The notes under the pieces: generated by a model
The model's database searches: none
What the model was told of the DNA's origin: nothing
The model's input: the letters and a program-made list of their open reading frames with translations, nothing else
Shown: piece after piece, positions 25,408-33,589 of the stretch
Numbering within the stretch: the first letter of the stretch is position 1
Layout of the letters: each line of letters begins with the position of its first letter
Translations under genes and position numbers: made by a program
Assembly (NCBI GenBank): GCA_005888745.1
Contig: VBBS01000043.1
Location: 1-40,248 of the forward strand
DNA: 40,248 nt
Source: Candidatus Bathyarchaeota archaeon
Lineage (GTDB): Archaea > Thermoproteota > Bathyarchaeia > 40CM-2-53-6
Direction of reading: 5' to 3'

Positions 25408-26877
25408 CTATTTCTTGGACCTACGGCCGAGAGCGTAGACGACGATTCCAACGATGACAACAGCAGCTACTATTCCTCCGATCACTATCGGACTTGCCAG
25501 GATTCCCGCGGCTGACGAAGGAGAGGTTACGGTCAGAGGAATGATCTCAGTATGCGACAATGAGCCCATAGTCGCATTCAGGGTTATGGTGTAAGTACCC
25601 GGAGATATTGGCGTGGAGTAGGCGCCAGAAGAGGAGGCCGTCACCGTAAGAGTTGCGGAGACTGAACCGCTTGAGGGCACTTGGATACTGGTGGGGCTAA
25701 CGGTCACGGGTGGACCTCCGGGTGAGGGAGAGGCTGAGAGAGAGATAGACCCTGAGAATGCGTTAACGCTGGAGAGGGTAACCGTGAGCGAAGCACTCGA
25801 CCCCTGATTCACACTCACGCTCCTGGAACCAGTTGTAATGCTAAAGTCCGGCCCGTTAACCAGCACCTGCGCAGATTGAGAGGTCCCTCCACTCGTCGCG
25901 GTTACGGTGACGTTGAACATGCCTAGGGCAGAGGAGACAGTTAGTGTGGAGGTTGCTGAGGTTGTCGTCGAGGACAGCGTCACGCTCGAGGGGCTTAGCG
26001 TTGCGGTGGCCCGACCTGATGGGACAGTTGTGGTGAGACTCACGGTGCCCGCAAATCCGTTGGACCCTGCCACCAAGAGTGTGGAGGTCAGTGAAGATCC
26101 TGAATTGATCGTTAGCGATACCGGATTGGCCGATATGCTGTATCCTGGAGCAGGTACCATGACGGCGACATTGGCGGAGCGGGAGGTGGATGAGTTGCTT
26201 GCCGTCACAATGACGCTGTAAGGGCCTGGAGTAGTGCCGAAAGGTATTGAGACTGTGAGGTTTGACTTCCCCGTTCCGCCCCCTAGAACCATAACTGAGT
26301 TGGGACTGAAACTGGTCATGAGGGCGGAGGACGAAGACGATAGGGAAACCGGACCCGCGAAATTGCCCAGGCTAGTTACTGAGATAGTTGAGTTAGCCTT
26401 CGAACCTTGCGGTATGCTCAGAGACGAAGGGTTCGAAGAGACCCCGAAATCAGGTCCGTTGACGTTGAAGCTACCGAACATGGTTGCCGAGTGGTAAGTG
26501 CAATAGTACGTGTATGAACCCGTGAAATCAGCTGTAAACGAATACGTTGTAGAGGGCGGAAATACGACTGAACATTTGTCCGGAGGGCAGGTCGGCGAGA
26601 ACCCTTTCCCGTCTTTGTCTACATCAACTACAAACCTATGCGATAGGCCATCTCCGCTAGACAGCGCTACACTCACTGAATCTCCCTGGTATGCGGTGAT
26701 CGAAGGGTTGGAACTGTTCCAACCATAGGCCTGGTTCCCTATCATTACAATTGAGCGCGTTGTAGCGTGAGCCTTGGGAAGGGAGGGCAAGGGCAGCTTC
26801 GAGACTGGAAACATTGGACTCGCGACAATTGTTGAAAGAATCGTTAGGATTGCTAGAATCAGCCAGAATCTTCTCAT
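25408..26877 (-). CDS. surface-anchored cupredoxin protein with Ig-like repeats
   Basis: The protein of about 489 residues has a signal peptide (MRRFWLILAILTILST), then a plastocyanin-like domain at about 45-140 with copper ligands His in GLSHRFVVD and Cys, His, Met in YYCTYHSATMFG. Three Ser/Thr-rich beta repeats of about 90 residues follow, each opening like GPDFGVSSNPSSLSI, then a C-terminal membrane helix and GRRSKK. It is probably an outer-face electron carrier or copper protein held away from the membrane by the repeats. A GTG at 26895 opens the frame earlier; the ATG at 26877 suits the signal peptide better. Confidence 0.88.
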   Translation of the reverse strand: MRRFWLILAILTILSTIVASPMFPVSKLPLPSLPKAHATTRSIVMIGNQAYGWNSSNPSITAYQGDSVSVALSSGDGLSHRFVVDVDKDGKGFSPTCPPDKCSVVFPPSTTYSFTADFTGSYTYYCTYHSATMFGSFNVNGPDFGVSSNPSSLSIPQGSKANSTISVTSLGNFAGPVSLSSSSSALMTSFSPNSVMVLGGGTGKSNLTVSIPFGTTPGPYSVIVTASNSSTSRSANVAVMVPAPGYSISANPVSLTINSGSSLTSTLLVAGSNGFAGTVSLTTTVPSGRATATLSPSSVTLSSTTTSATSTLTVSSALGMFNVTVTATSGGTSQSAQVLVNGPDFSITTGSRSVSVNQGSSASLTVTLSSVNAFSGSISLSASPSPGGPPVTVSPTSIQVPSSGSVSATLTVTASSSGAYSTPISPGTYTITLNATMGSLSHTEIIPLTVTSPSSAAGILASPIVIGGIVAAVVIVGIVVYALGRRSKK

Positions 26878-26971
26878 TCCAAAACATCCTACCACAATAG
26901 CATCTTAATAACCTCTTCCGACGACAATTCCCTTAATTTCGTGTCCATTCCTATCTCGAAGAGAGAATCTG

Positions 26972-27379
26972 ATGCCTCGATCTGGCCGTCAGAGGGTGCC
27001 TGGAGAGCAGCTTAAGCCGCCGCTAAGATTCATGGTCCAAGAGCACCATGCCCGTCGGTTGCACTGGGATTTCCGACTCGAGTTGGATAGCGTCTTGAAG
27101 AGTTGGGCTGTCCCTAAGGGTCCACCAACCGAACTAGGAGTCAAGCGGTTGGCCGTCGAAGTTGAGGATCATCCCCTGAGCTATTTTGGGTTCGAAGGGA
27201 TTATTCCGAAGGGTGGATATGGTGCTGGGGAGGTTAAGGTCTGGGACAAGGGATACTATGTCTTAGAACTCAGAGAGCCGCGAAAATACCACGTGCTGTT
27301 GAAAGGCCAGAAGTTGAAAGGTGACTATCGTTTGATCAATTTCAAGGACAAGAACTGGTTAATCTACAAAGTCGCGTGA
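26972..27379 (+). CDS. stand-alone LigD-type 3'-phosphoesterase
   Basis: The 135-residue protein equals the phosphoesterase module of bacterial ligase D. It removes 3'-phosphates or 3'-ribonucleotides at DNA ends before sealing. Active-site residues are His25 and Asp33 in EHHARRLHWDFRLE and His67 in VEDHPLSY; KSWAVPKGP and GGYGAGEVKVWDKG are conserved blocks. No ligase, polymerase or Ku gene is nearby, so it works as a separate enzyme, as known in some archaea. Confidence 0.92.
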   Translation: MPRSGRQRVPGEQLKPPLRFMVQEHHARRLHWDFRLELDSVLKSWAVPKGPPTELGVKRLAVEVEDHPLSYFGFEGIIPKGGYGAGEVKVWDKGYYVLELREPRKYHVLLKGQKLKGDYRLINFKDKNWLIYKVA

Positions 27380-27389
27380 ACGATCGAGG

Positions 27390-27773
27390 CTAGGTCTGTC
27401 TTTCTTTCCTTCGGCACTCCTCTAACATCTCCACTGCGCTCCTAAGGTGTGGTATGGCTATCGACCCGCCAACTATCAGTCCTATGTTGAAGGCTTCGAA
27501 AAATTCTTCATCGGAAACCTTCTGCTCGACACACTGGATAATGTGATAGGTGACGCAGTCATCGCAACGCAGAACGAGTGATGCGACTAATCCTAGCAAC
27601 TCTTTGGTCTTTCTAGGAAGCGCGCCGTCGTTGTAGGCCTGGGTGTCTAGGTTGAAGAAGCGTTTGATCTGAAGGTTTCCTTTTTCCAGAATTTTCTCGT
27701 TCATTTTCTCCCGGTAAGCTTTGAATTCTTTGAGGGAGTGGCTGTGGCTCGCCATTTCTGGACTCATCTGCAA
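27390..27773 (-). CDS. AhpD-like / carboxymuconolactone decarboxylase family protein
   Basis: The 127-residue helical protein carries the redox motif Glu58 then Cys70-x2-Cys73-x3-His77 (CDDCVTYH), as in AhpD alkylhydroperoxidase. It probably acts as a small thiol peroxidase or disulfide reductase partner. It sits downstream of frdD with 39 bases between, same strand, so it may be the last gene of that transcript. Several Met near the N-terminus leave the exact start open. Confidence 0.85.
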   Translation of the reverse strand: MQMSPEMASHSHSLKEFKAYREKMNEKILEKGNLQIKRFFNLDTQAYNDGALPRKTKELLGLVASLVLRCDDCVTYHIIQCVEQKVSDEEFFEAFNIGLIVGGSIAIPHLRSAVEMLEECRRKERQT

Positions 27774-27812
27774 CCAGGTCGAGTCCCGGTATTAGAATGT
27801 GGGTCGAGAAAT

Positions 27813-28190
27813 TCAGGGAAGACTGAGAATGGTAGGGTTGAGCAACAACAGATAATAGGCTAGGACAAGGATTCCTACAGTGATTATCAGATATCCGATC
27901 GCTTCCAGCGCCCTTTTTGCAGGCGCGAGGCCGAGCTCGCTAAGAGTTGACTGGAACCGGAATATTCCATGGTACAAGGATCCCGCAACGGTCACGAACA
28001 GGAATAGAGTCCCGATGTGATGATGGTTCAGTATTGCGCTCGTTGGATCCCCATTCGCTACAGGCCAAAGACCTAGCGGGTAGGCGATTCCCACGAGGTA
28101 GATCAATACTGGTAGTAGGAAGGCTGCGATGAACCCTCCCATGGAGAAGACTCCCCAGAGAATTGCGTGCAGACGGGCGACCTTTGGCAT
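27813..28190 (-). CDS. frdD: fumarate reductase membrane subunit FrdD-like
   Basis: The 125-residue protein has three membrane helices. It follows the enterobacterial FrdD pattern closely: WGVFSMGGFIAAFLLPVLIY, LVGIAYPLGLWP, then IGTLFLFVTVAGSLYHGIFR. FrdD with FrdC anchors the catalytic dimer and binds quinone. In the E. coli type the anchors carry no haem; a HHH cluster near residue 56 is an extra that could matter for haem or quinone. It lies 6 bases after frdC. Confidence 0.82.
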   Translation of the reverse strand: MPKVARLHAILWGVFSMGGFIAAFLLPVLIYLVGIAYPLGLWPVANGDPTSAILNHHHIGTLFLFVTVAGSLYHGIFRFQSTLSELGLAPAKRALEAIGYLIITVGILVLAYYLLLLNPTILSLP

Positions 28191-28196
28191 CAGGCG

Positions 28197-28592
28197 CTAC
28201 CTCAGAACGAGTATCTGAACTATCGCGTAGGAGATGATGAGCAGGAGAACAATGTTGACTAGGAGGGCTTGCCAGGGCTTGCTCGTCGTTTTGCCCATCT
28301 TGATCGGTTGGACCTTGCCGATCAAATAGAACCATGTGAAAGCGTGGTACAACGTGAACACTAGAGCTAGTGCGTTGAACGCTATGATTCCCGGGTTCCT
28401 CATCAGGGCAAGGGCACTGTCTCTTGCTCCCGATGCGAACAACGATAGTTCGGAGATGTAGATGAGACTGAAGACTGCGACGAAGAAGCTGGTCCATTCC
28501 CGGATCATGTACTGGGTGAAGTGGCTGTTGTGGAGCCACCATCCGGGACCCAGTTTTCGCCTGTATTCGGGAAACGGTTTCTGTTTGGACAA
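28197..28592 (-). CDS. frdC: fumarate reductase membrane subunit FrdC-like
   Basis: The 131-residue protein has three helices and an N-terminal polar segment ending in PGWWLHNSHFTQYMIREWTS, matching the FrdC start (WWxxxxFYRxYMLRE). A second match is NPGIIAFNALALVFTLYHAF before TWFYL. It pairs with FrdD as the quinone-binding anchor. It starts 2 bases after the frdB stop. Confidence 0.82.
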   Translation of the reverse strand: MSKQKPFPEYRRKLGPGWWLHNSHFTQYMIREWTSFFVAVFSLIYISELSLFASGARDSALALMRNPGIIAFNALALVFTLYHAFTWFYLIGKVQPIKMGKTTSKPWQALLVNIVLLLIISYAIVQILVLR

Positions 28593-28594
28593 TG

Positions 28595-29341
28595 CTATTT
28601 TCCGCCCCGCGGCATTACCAGAGACTTCAGAGCATTGGTAGCTCCGAGGATCTTTGTCTTCTGAATCGCAAGCATAGGGTCAACACCTTTCGGGCATACG
28701 ACACTGCATTCTCCCACCAAGGTGCACTCCCAAACTCCTTCGAGCTCATGCACAATTGGAAACCGGATATCCTTCCCCTCGTCTCGAGAATCCTCGATGT
28801 ACCGGTAAGCAAGAGCCGTGGCCGCGGGACCCAGGAATTTCTCGTTGAGCCCGTATACTGGGCAGGCGGAGTAGCAGAGCATGCAGTTGATGCATGAGGA
28901 GAACTGGTCGTACTTTTCCAGTTCCTCAGCGCTCTGACGGTATTCACCATCTTCCGGGGGAGATTCTTTCTCCCTGATTATCCAGGGCTTGATCTCCACC
29001 AACTTGTGCATGAAGTCGTCCATGTTGACGACCAAGTCTTTGATGACTGGAAAATGTGTGAGGGGTTCCACTTTGATCGTGCGTCCTTTGAACTCGTGAA
29101 GAAAGCTAGCGCAAGTGAGCTTCGGGACCCCATCTACATTCGCGCCGCAGCTGCCGCAGACTCCCATTCTGCACGACCAGCGATAGGTCAGCGACCCATC
29201 CAGGTTAGCTTTGATATAGTTCAGCGCGTCAAGAACAACCATGTCCTTCCGGTAGGGCACTTTGTAATCCTGGAAGTAGGGTTTCCCATCTTTCTCAGGA
29301 CGATAGCGCGTTACCCTTATCGTTGCAATATCTTGGCTCAT
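28595..29341 (-). CDS. frdB: fumarate reductase / succinate dehydrogenase iron-sulfur subunit
   Basis: The 248-residue subunit passes electrons from quinol to the flavoprotein. Cluster ligands are complete: [2Fe-2S] Cys57, 62, 65, 77 (CRMGVCGSC), [4Fe-4S] Cys150, 153, 156 and 216, and [3Fe-4S] Cys160, 206, 212. Spacing matches E. coli FrdB almost residue for residue. The ATG at 29341 overlaps the frdA stop by one base (TAATG); the frame opens 9 codons earlier but those lie inside frdA. Confidence 0.94.
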   Translation of the reverse strand: MSQDIATIRVTRYRPEKDGKPYFQDYKVPYRKDMVVLDALNYIKANLDGSLTYRWSCRMGVCGSCGANVDGVPKLTCASFLHEFKGRTIKVEPLTHFPVIKDLVVNMDDFMHKLVEIKPWIIREKESPPEDGEYRQSAEELEKYDQFSSCINCMLCYSACPVYGLNEKFLGPAATALAYRYIEDSRDEGKDIRFPIVHELEGVWECTLVGECSVVCPKGVDPMLAIQKTKILGATNALKSLVMPRGGK

Positions 29342-31017
29342 TAGTAGACGCGGGCCTCCGGTTTCCATCGCGTAATGCTTACTGGCATCGTGTCTATCCT
29401 CGGAACGGTTCCGGTCTCATAGACGACCAGGTGCTTGAGGAATTGAACATCGTCACGTTTCGGATAATCCGTGCGAGAATGCGCTCCCCTGGATTCCTTT
29501 CGTGCTAGCGCAGCGTAGGCGATGGTCTCTGCTATGTCAAGCATGAAATCCAGTTCTAGGGCGGAAACCAGGTCGGTGTTGTAAACGCGGTCCTTGTCTT
29601 CAACGACTGCATTCTTCATTCTCTTTTTCAAATCTCCAAGGAGCCCGCAAGCGTGCTCTTCCATCGTCTTCTGCATTTCTGCTCGAACGGTCGAGATTTT
29701 CTCGCCCGTCTCGGATTTTAGAACCCTGTCGTAGATTCTCTTCTCTTCCTCAAGGGCGAGTCCTTGAACAGGGTTTCCGAAGCTGGGCGACCGCTGCTTG
29801 ATCGCGTACTCAGCAGCACCAATTCCAGCCTCAGCGCCGAACACTAGGCACTCGGTCAATGAGTTGCTGCCTAGACGGTTTGCACCGTTCATGCTGACGC
29901 AAGCCATCTCTCCAGCAGCATAGAGTCCGGGGAGACCTGTGTAGCCATGTATGTCGGTATGGACGCCGCCCATCATGTAATGCTGACCCGGCCTTACGGG
30001 TATCATCTCATGAACAGGATCTATTCCCAGGTATCTCTCCGCCAGTTCTTTCACGAAAGGAAGCTTCGCCTCGATCGTTTCCGCGCCCAGATGTGTAAGG
30101 TCCAGGTTGACATAGCTCCCGTATGGGCCTTCGAATCCCCGGCCTTCCTTGATCTCGGTCATCTCGGCCCGTGACAAGATGTCTCTCGGCCCAAGCTCCA
30201 TCTTGTTGGGAACGTACCTCTTCAGGAACCGTTCACCATCCTTGTTCAAGAGATGACCTCCCTCTCCCCTCGCCGCCTCGGTGATCAGTATCCCGGTATT
30301 CGGCAGCAATGTGGGATGGTACTGGACCATTTCCATATCTTTGAGCGGGACCCCTACCCTGTACGCCATAGCCATCCCATCACCTGTCTTGATCCACCCG
30401 TTGGTTGTGAACTGGTAGATTCTACCGCATCCGCCGGTCGCGATCACGACCGCCTTCGCCAGGAACGATACGAGTTCCCCTGAGCGGATGTCAATTGCAG
30501 TGACGCCGTCGACTTGGCCATTATCCACGAGGATCGAGGTGGCGAACCATTCGTCGTACCTGCGAATATTCTCGAACTTCAGGCTGGTTTGAAAAAGAGT
30601 GTGCAGAAGGTGGAATCCGATCTTATCTGTCGCGAACAACGTTCTTTTTACGCTCATTCCTCCGAAGGCTCGGACGCTAATTCGACCGTCCGGGTCACGG
30701 CTGAAAGGACAGCCCCAGTGCTCAAGACGGATTGATTCCTTAGGCGCCTCCTTCACAAAGAACTCTACCGCGTCCTGATCTGCAAGAAAATCGCTTCCTT
30801 TGATTGTGTCGTAGGCGTGCAGATCGAAATTGTCATAGTCCGTCCTCAAGACGGCGGCCATGCCGCCTTCCGCGGATACAGTGTGGCTGCGCATGGGATA
30901 GACCTTGGACACGATTGCAATGTCGAGCTTGGGATTGAGCTCTGCCGCAGCGATGGCAGCTCGGAGTCCAGCGGCGCCACCCCCGATGATCAGGATGTCA
31001 TGGCTTAGATGTTCCAC
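29341..31017 (-). CDS. frdA: fumarate reductase / succinate dehydrogenase flavoprotein subunit
   Basis: The 558-residue catalytic subunit holds covalent FAD on His45 ([11 protein letters not shown]) after an N-terminal [12 protein letters not shown] Rossmann motif. Substrate and catalytic blocks are [23 protein letters not shown] and [13 protein letters not shown]. It is the first gene of frdABCD. Subunit A alone cannot tell reductase from dehydrogenase, but the FrdC/D-like anchors favour quinol:fumarate reductase. The start is GTG. A box A lies 54-61 bases upstream. Confidence 0.94.
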   Translation of the reverse strand: MEHLSHDILIIGGGAAGLRAAIAAAELNPKLDIAIVSKVYPMRSHTVSAEGGMAAVLRTDYDNFDLHAYDTIKGSDFLADQDAVEFFVKEAPKESIRLEHWGCPFSRDPDGRISVRAFGGMSVKRTLFATDKIGFHLLHTLFQTSLKFENIRRYDEWFATSILVDNGQVDGVTAIDIRSGELVSFLAKAVVIATGGCGRIYQFTTNGWIKTGDGMAMAYRVGVPLKDMEMVQYHPTLLPNTGILITEAARGEGGHLLNKDGERFLKRYVPNKMELGPRDILSRAEMTEIKEGRGFEGPYGSYVNLDLTHLGAETIEAKLPFVKELAERYLGIDPVHEMIPVRPGQHYMMGGVHTDIHGYTGLPGLYAAGEMACVSMNGANRLGSNSLTECLVFGAEAGIGAAEYAIKQRSPSFGNPVQGLALEEEKRIYDRVLKSETGEKISTVRAEMQKTMEEHACGLLGDLKKRMKNAVVEDKDRVYNTDLVSALELDFMLDIAETIAYAALARKESRGAHSRTDYPKRDDVQFLKHLVVYETGTVPRIDTMPVSITRWKPEARVY

Positions 31018-31070
31018 TGCGATTCAGCTTCCTATCTTCGACGAGTGGCTGTTAACGAATCCGCCCTTAT

Positions 31071-31078
31071 TTTAAATA
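31071..31078 (-). promoter_or_regulatory. box A promoter of the frdABCD operon
   Basis: The symmetric element TATTTAAA (within ATTTAAAATAAG on the minus strand) precedes the frdA GTG at 31017, predicting a transcript start near 31045 and a leader of some 28 bases. Confidence 0.55.
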
Positions 31079-31129
31079 GCGTCAAGATTCAAGGGAAAAA
31101 CCATCTGCGGACGGATCTGATCTAACTTG

Positions 31130-32917
31130 TCAGAACTCTGCCTTCACGACTCTGAGACCTTGGTTCTCCGTGTCGTCAAGCCTCATCTGGACAGAAAACA
31201 AGCCTCTCAACGCGCCTAAGAATCGGCCCTCGGTTGTCTCCTTATTGACGAGAAATATTGCCGTGACGGTTGAAGGGCTCAACAACTCGATCAGCTGCTT
31301 GATACCCGAGTAGACTTGCTCCCACCTTTCACCTCGGATCAGCTCGGAGATGCTGTCGAAGACAAAGCTCAAAGCAACAGACTTGTTATTCTCAAACAAA
31401 TTCGTAACAAGCGAGGTCACCAGCCCCAGCTCCTTATCCGGGATCTGGATCTCTCCATCCGGAGATTCGTCCGGGGCAGAGACGAGAGAAGAAGCCGCGA
31501 CTATCCGCACCATTCTCTTTCCCTTCAACGCTCTGTAGAGCTTGCTAGACTTGGACGTGAAGAGCGCGCACATCTCAGCATTAGCGATCCCCTCGTCGAA
31601 GAACTTTTTCACCAAGTCCTCAAAGTTCGAGTTCGAGGAGTACTCAAGGAGAATCTTTGAGCCCTCAATTCTTGGATGGTCCAGGTTGACAAGGGTTGAG
31701 AAAGGGTCAGACGCCTCTGAGAGGTTGACGAGCTCAACGTCCCCGTTCTTCTGGAGGAATTCAGCAACTTGGGGCCGAGGTGCCTGGCTGGACTCCAACA
31801 GAAGCACTTCTGCTTCGGGTTCATTCCTTGAATCGCTCGGATTCGACACGATCGAGTCCTGAAGATCCTGCCGTTCCAGCTCTTTCACAAACACGGTTGC
31901 TGTCTGGCTCAGACCAAACTTGTCGGAGAGACCTTCTTTCCCAGATCTTTTGTCATCAGAACTGGCCGAGGATGTGACGAACTTTCCGTTCTCAGCCCAT
32001 TCGTTGAATCGAGAATCATTGCGTGATAGTCCCTCTACGAGCCATGTGGCCGGAGACTTGAGAACCACCTTAGCCCCGGCCTCTATGGTGCTTCGAAAAG
32101 CAGATGATAGAAACGATATTGATCGCATGCCGCTATCGTGTAAGACTAGGTATCGTTTTCCGAGTTTTATCAGACTCTGAGGGAAGAGGCTGCTTTTCAA
32201 GAACCTAGTAGTTCCGGGAAGGGTCCGGATCGAAATGGCTAGCAGGCAATAGAGCGCTGAGCTGATGATAAGCCCAAGCTCGTAGGAGAATGGAATCATC
32301 GGAGATAAGAGAAAGAAAACGACCAGCCCCACCGTGGGAAAACAGAGCCAGCTGGACAACATTAGCAGAAGAGAGTTTCTCGTATACGAAGTCTGGGCAC
32401 GGCGCAGAGATGAGAGAAGCAGCAGGGAAGGATACAAGATGATAGGAGCCGCAACTGCAGCGGTAAGGGCAATGTACCATGAGGGAAATGCAGGCAACAC
32501 GTATGCCTCGTTCCCGTACATCGTTAGGGAAGAGGTTACTGGTTCAAATGTGAGTGTAACTGCAAGCCATGTGCCAAGAATTAGGAGAAATAAGGGGAAT
32601 AACATGGTTCTCTTGAGAATGATCTTCATAGATTCTCCCCATGTTCTAGCGTCTGGGCAGAACTGGACAACTGCTGCGGCGTGGCCAAAGTTCATCGCGA
32701 CTAGGAAGAAGCCAAAAAGCATTACGTAGGTTGCGATGCTGCTTTGGGCTAGGATTCTATCTATATCGGCCGCCAGAATTAGGAAGAAGTAGATGTTTAG
32801 CCGAATTAGGTTGCGTCGTGCAATCCCGACAAACGAAGGTTTCTGCCTGATGAGCAGCCACAAGGAAAGGGCCGGAGCGACCATCGCAACTAAGTCTAGA
32901 TAGATGGGAGTGGACAT
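31130..32917 (-). CDS. 7TM membrane protein with degenerate MEDS-like and RecA-like domains
   Basis: The protein of about 595 residues has seven membrane helices in its first 245 residues and a soluble C-terminal half. The last domain (from GSKILLEYSSNSNFEDL through SVALSFVFDSISELI) matches the last domain of the 20097 protein (GRKILLEYDPVSGYEKI; FTIIFDNISHQIF). The middle part (RYLVLHDSGMRSISFL onward) looks like a diverged MEDS domain with an inserted charged linker. There is no P-loop, kinase or HTH. ATG at 32917 places helix 1 at the N-terminus, better than the GTG-like start at 33034. Confidence 0.75.
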   Translation of the reverse strand: MSTPIYLDLVAMVAPALSLWLLIRQKPSFVGIARRNLIRLNIYFFLILAADIDRILAQSSIATYVMLFGFFLVAMNFGHAAAVVQFCPDARTWGESMKIILKRTMLFPLFLLILGTWLAVTLTFEPVTSSLTMYGNEAYVLPAFPSWYIALTAAVAAPIILYPSLLLLSSLRRAQTSYTRNSLLLMLSSWLCFPTVGLVVFFLLSPMIPFSYELGLIISSALYCLLAISIRTLPGTTRFLKSSLFPQSLIKLGKRYLVLHDSGMRSISFLSSAFRSTIEAGAKVVLKSPATWLVEGLSRNDSRFNEWAENGKFVTSSASSDDKRSGKEGLSDKFGLSQTATVFVKELERQDLQDSIVSNPSDSRNEPEAEVLLLESSQAPRPQVAEFLQKNGDVELVNLSEASDPFSTLVNLDHPRIEGSKILLEYSSNSNFEDLVKKFFDEGIANAEMCALFTSKSSKLYRALKGKRMVRIVAASSLVSAPDESPDGEIQIPDKELGLVTSLVTNLFENNKSVALSFVFDSISELIRGERWEQVYSGIKQLIELLSPSTVTAIFLVNKETTEGRFLGALRGLFSVQMRLDDTENQGLRVVKAEF

Positions 32918-32978
32918 GTTTACCCTTTCCTGGCCCTCTGGGTGTTTGTGAGAGTGTGTTTGGCGATTAGCGTAGGTT

Positions 32979-33476
32979 TCAAGATAACGTAACTGAGCGG
33001 CTTGGCCTATTGTTACTCGACTTGTCACGCCCACGGGTTCCTCTCTTGAGACTCGAAATCGCCGTTTCGACCCTTCCCGTTAGCAGCTGGTATCCTTCCG
33101 CGTTCAACCTCTTCCGACGCCGACTGCCAGCCCAGATAGGGCGTCCCCACATTGGGTCCGAGGTGTATCTAGGGACCAGGTGCCAGTGAAGATGTGGCAT
33201 CGAATTCCCCAATAGCTCATAGTTCATCTTGTCAGGCTTGAACGCCCTCGACAGTGCACTTGCAACAAGCGACATGTCCTCTAGAAACTGCTTGCGATCC
33301 TTGTCGGCCAATCTGTAGAGTTCCTCTTCGTGCCACTTTAGTGTAAGGAAGGTGTATCCTTCAAACGCTTGATCCGGATTCAGCTTCGCAACTGACACCC
33401 GAGACTCATAGAAGACAAGATTCTTGGGCTCGTAGATTCCTTGGCACATCCAGCAGTCGGCCTGCAGACGCGACAA
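32979..33476 (-). CDS. HIT-family hydrolase
   Basis: The protein of about 165 residues has the histidine triad HLHWHLVPRY near residue 98, a zinc-like CWMC at the N-terminus and the strand NPDQAFEGYTFLTLK. HIT proteins hydrolyse nucleotide conjugates such as Ap4A or AMP-amines. The frame is open to 33596, but that part crosses the promoter and antisense to ileS; TTG at 33476 gives the family length and begins a few bases after the predicted transcript start. A basic Ser/Arg-rich tail ends it. Confidence 0.85.
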   Translation of the reverse strand: MSRLQADCWMCQGIYEPKNLVFYESRVSVAKLNPDQAFEGYTFLTLKWHEEELYRLADKDRKQFLEDMSLVASALSRAFKPDKMNYELLGNSMPHLHWHLVPRYTSDPMWGRPIWAGSRRRKRLNAEGYQLLTGRVETAISSLKRGTRGRDKSSNNRPSRSVTLS

Positions 33477-33507
33477 GGATAGACCGTATCGGATCGGAAT
33501 CCGATTG

Positions 33508-33515
33508 TTTTTAAG
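33508..33515. promoter_or_regulatory. shared box A region between HIT hydrolase and ileS
   Basis: TTTTTAAG on + (CTTAAAAA on -) sits 32-39 bases before the HIT start at 33476. For ileS it predicts initiation near 33538, downstream of the ATG at 33527, which argues for the TTG start at 33590. Confidence 0.4.
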
Positions 33516-33589
33516 ATGATGATAAGATGCACGCGTTAGAGGTCGGAGACCTTCGATTCCACGAGGACGACTGGTTTGGGTGTCGAATA

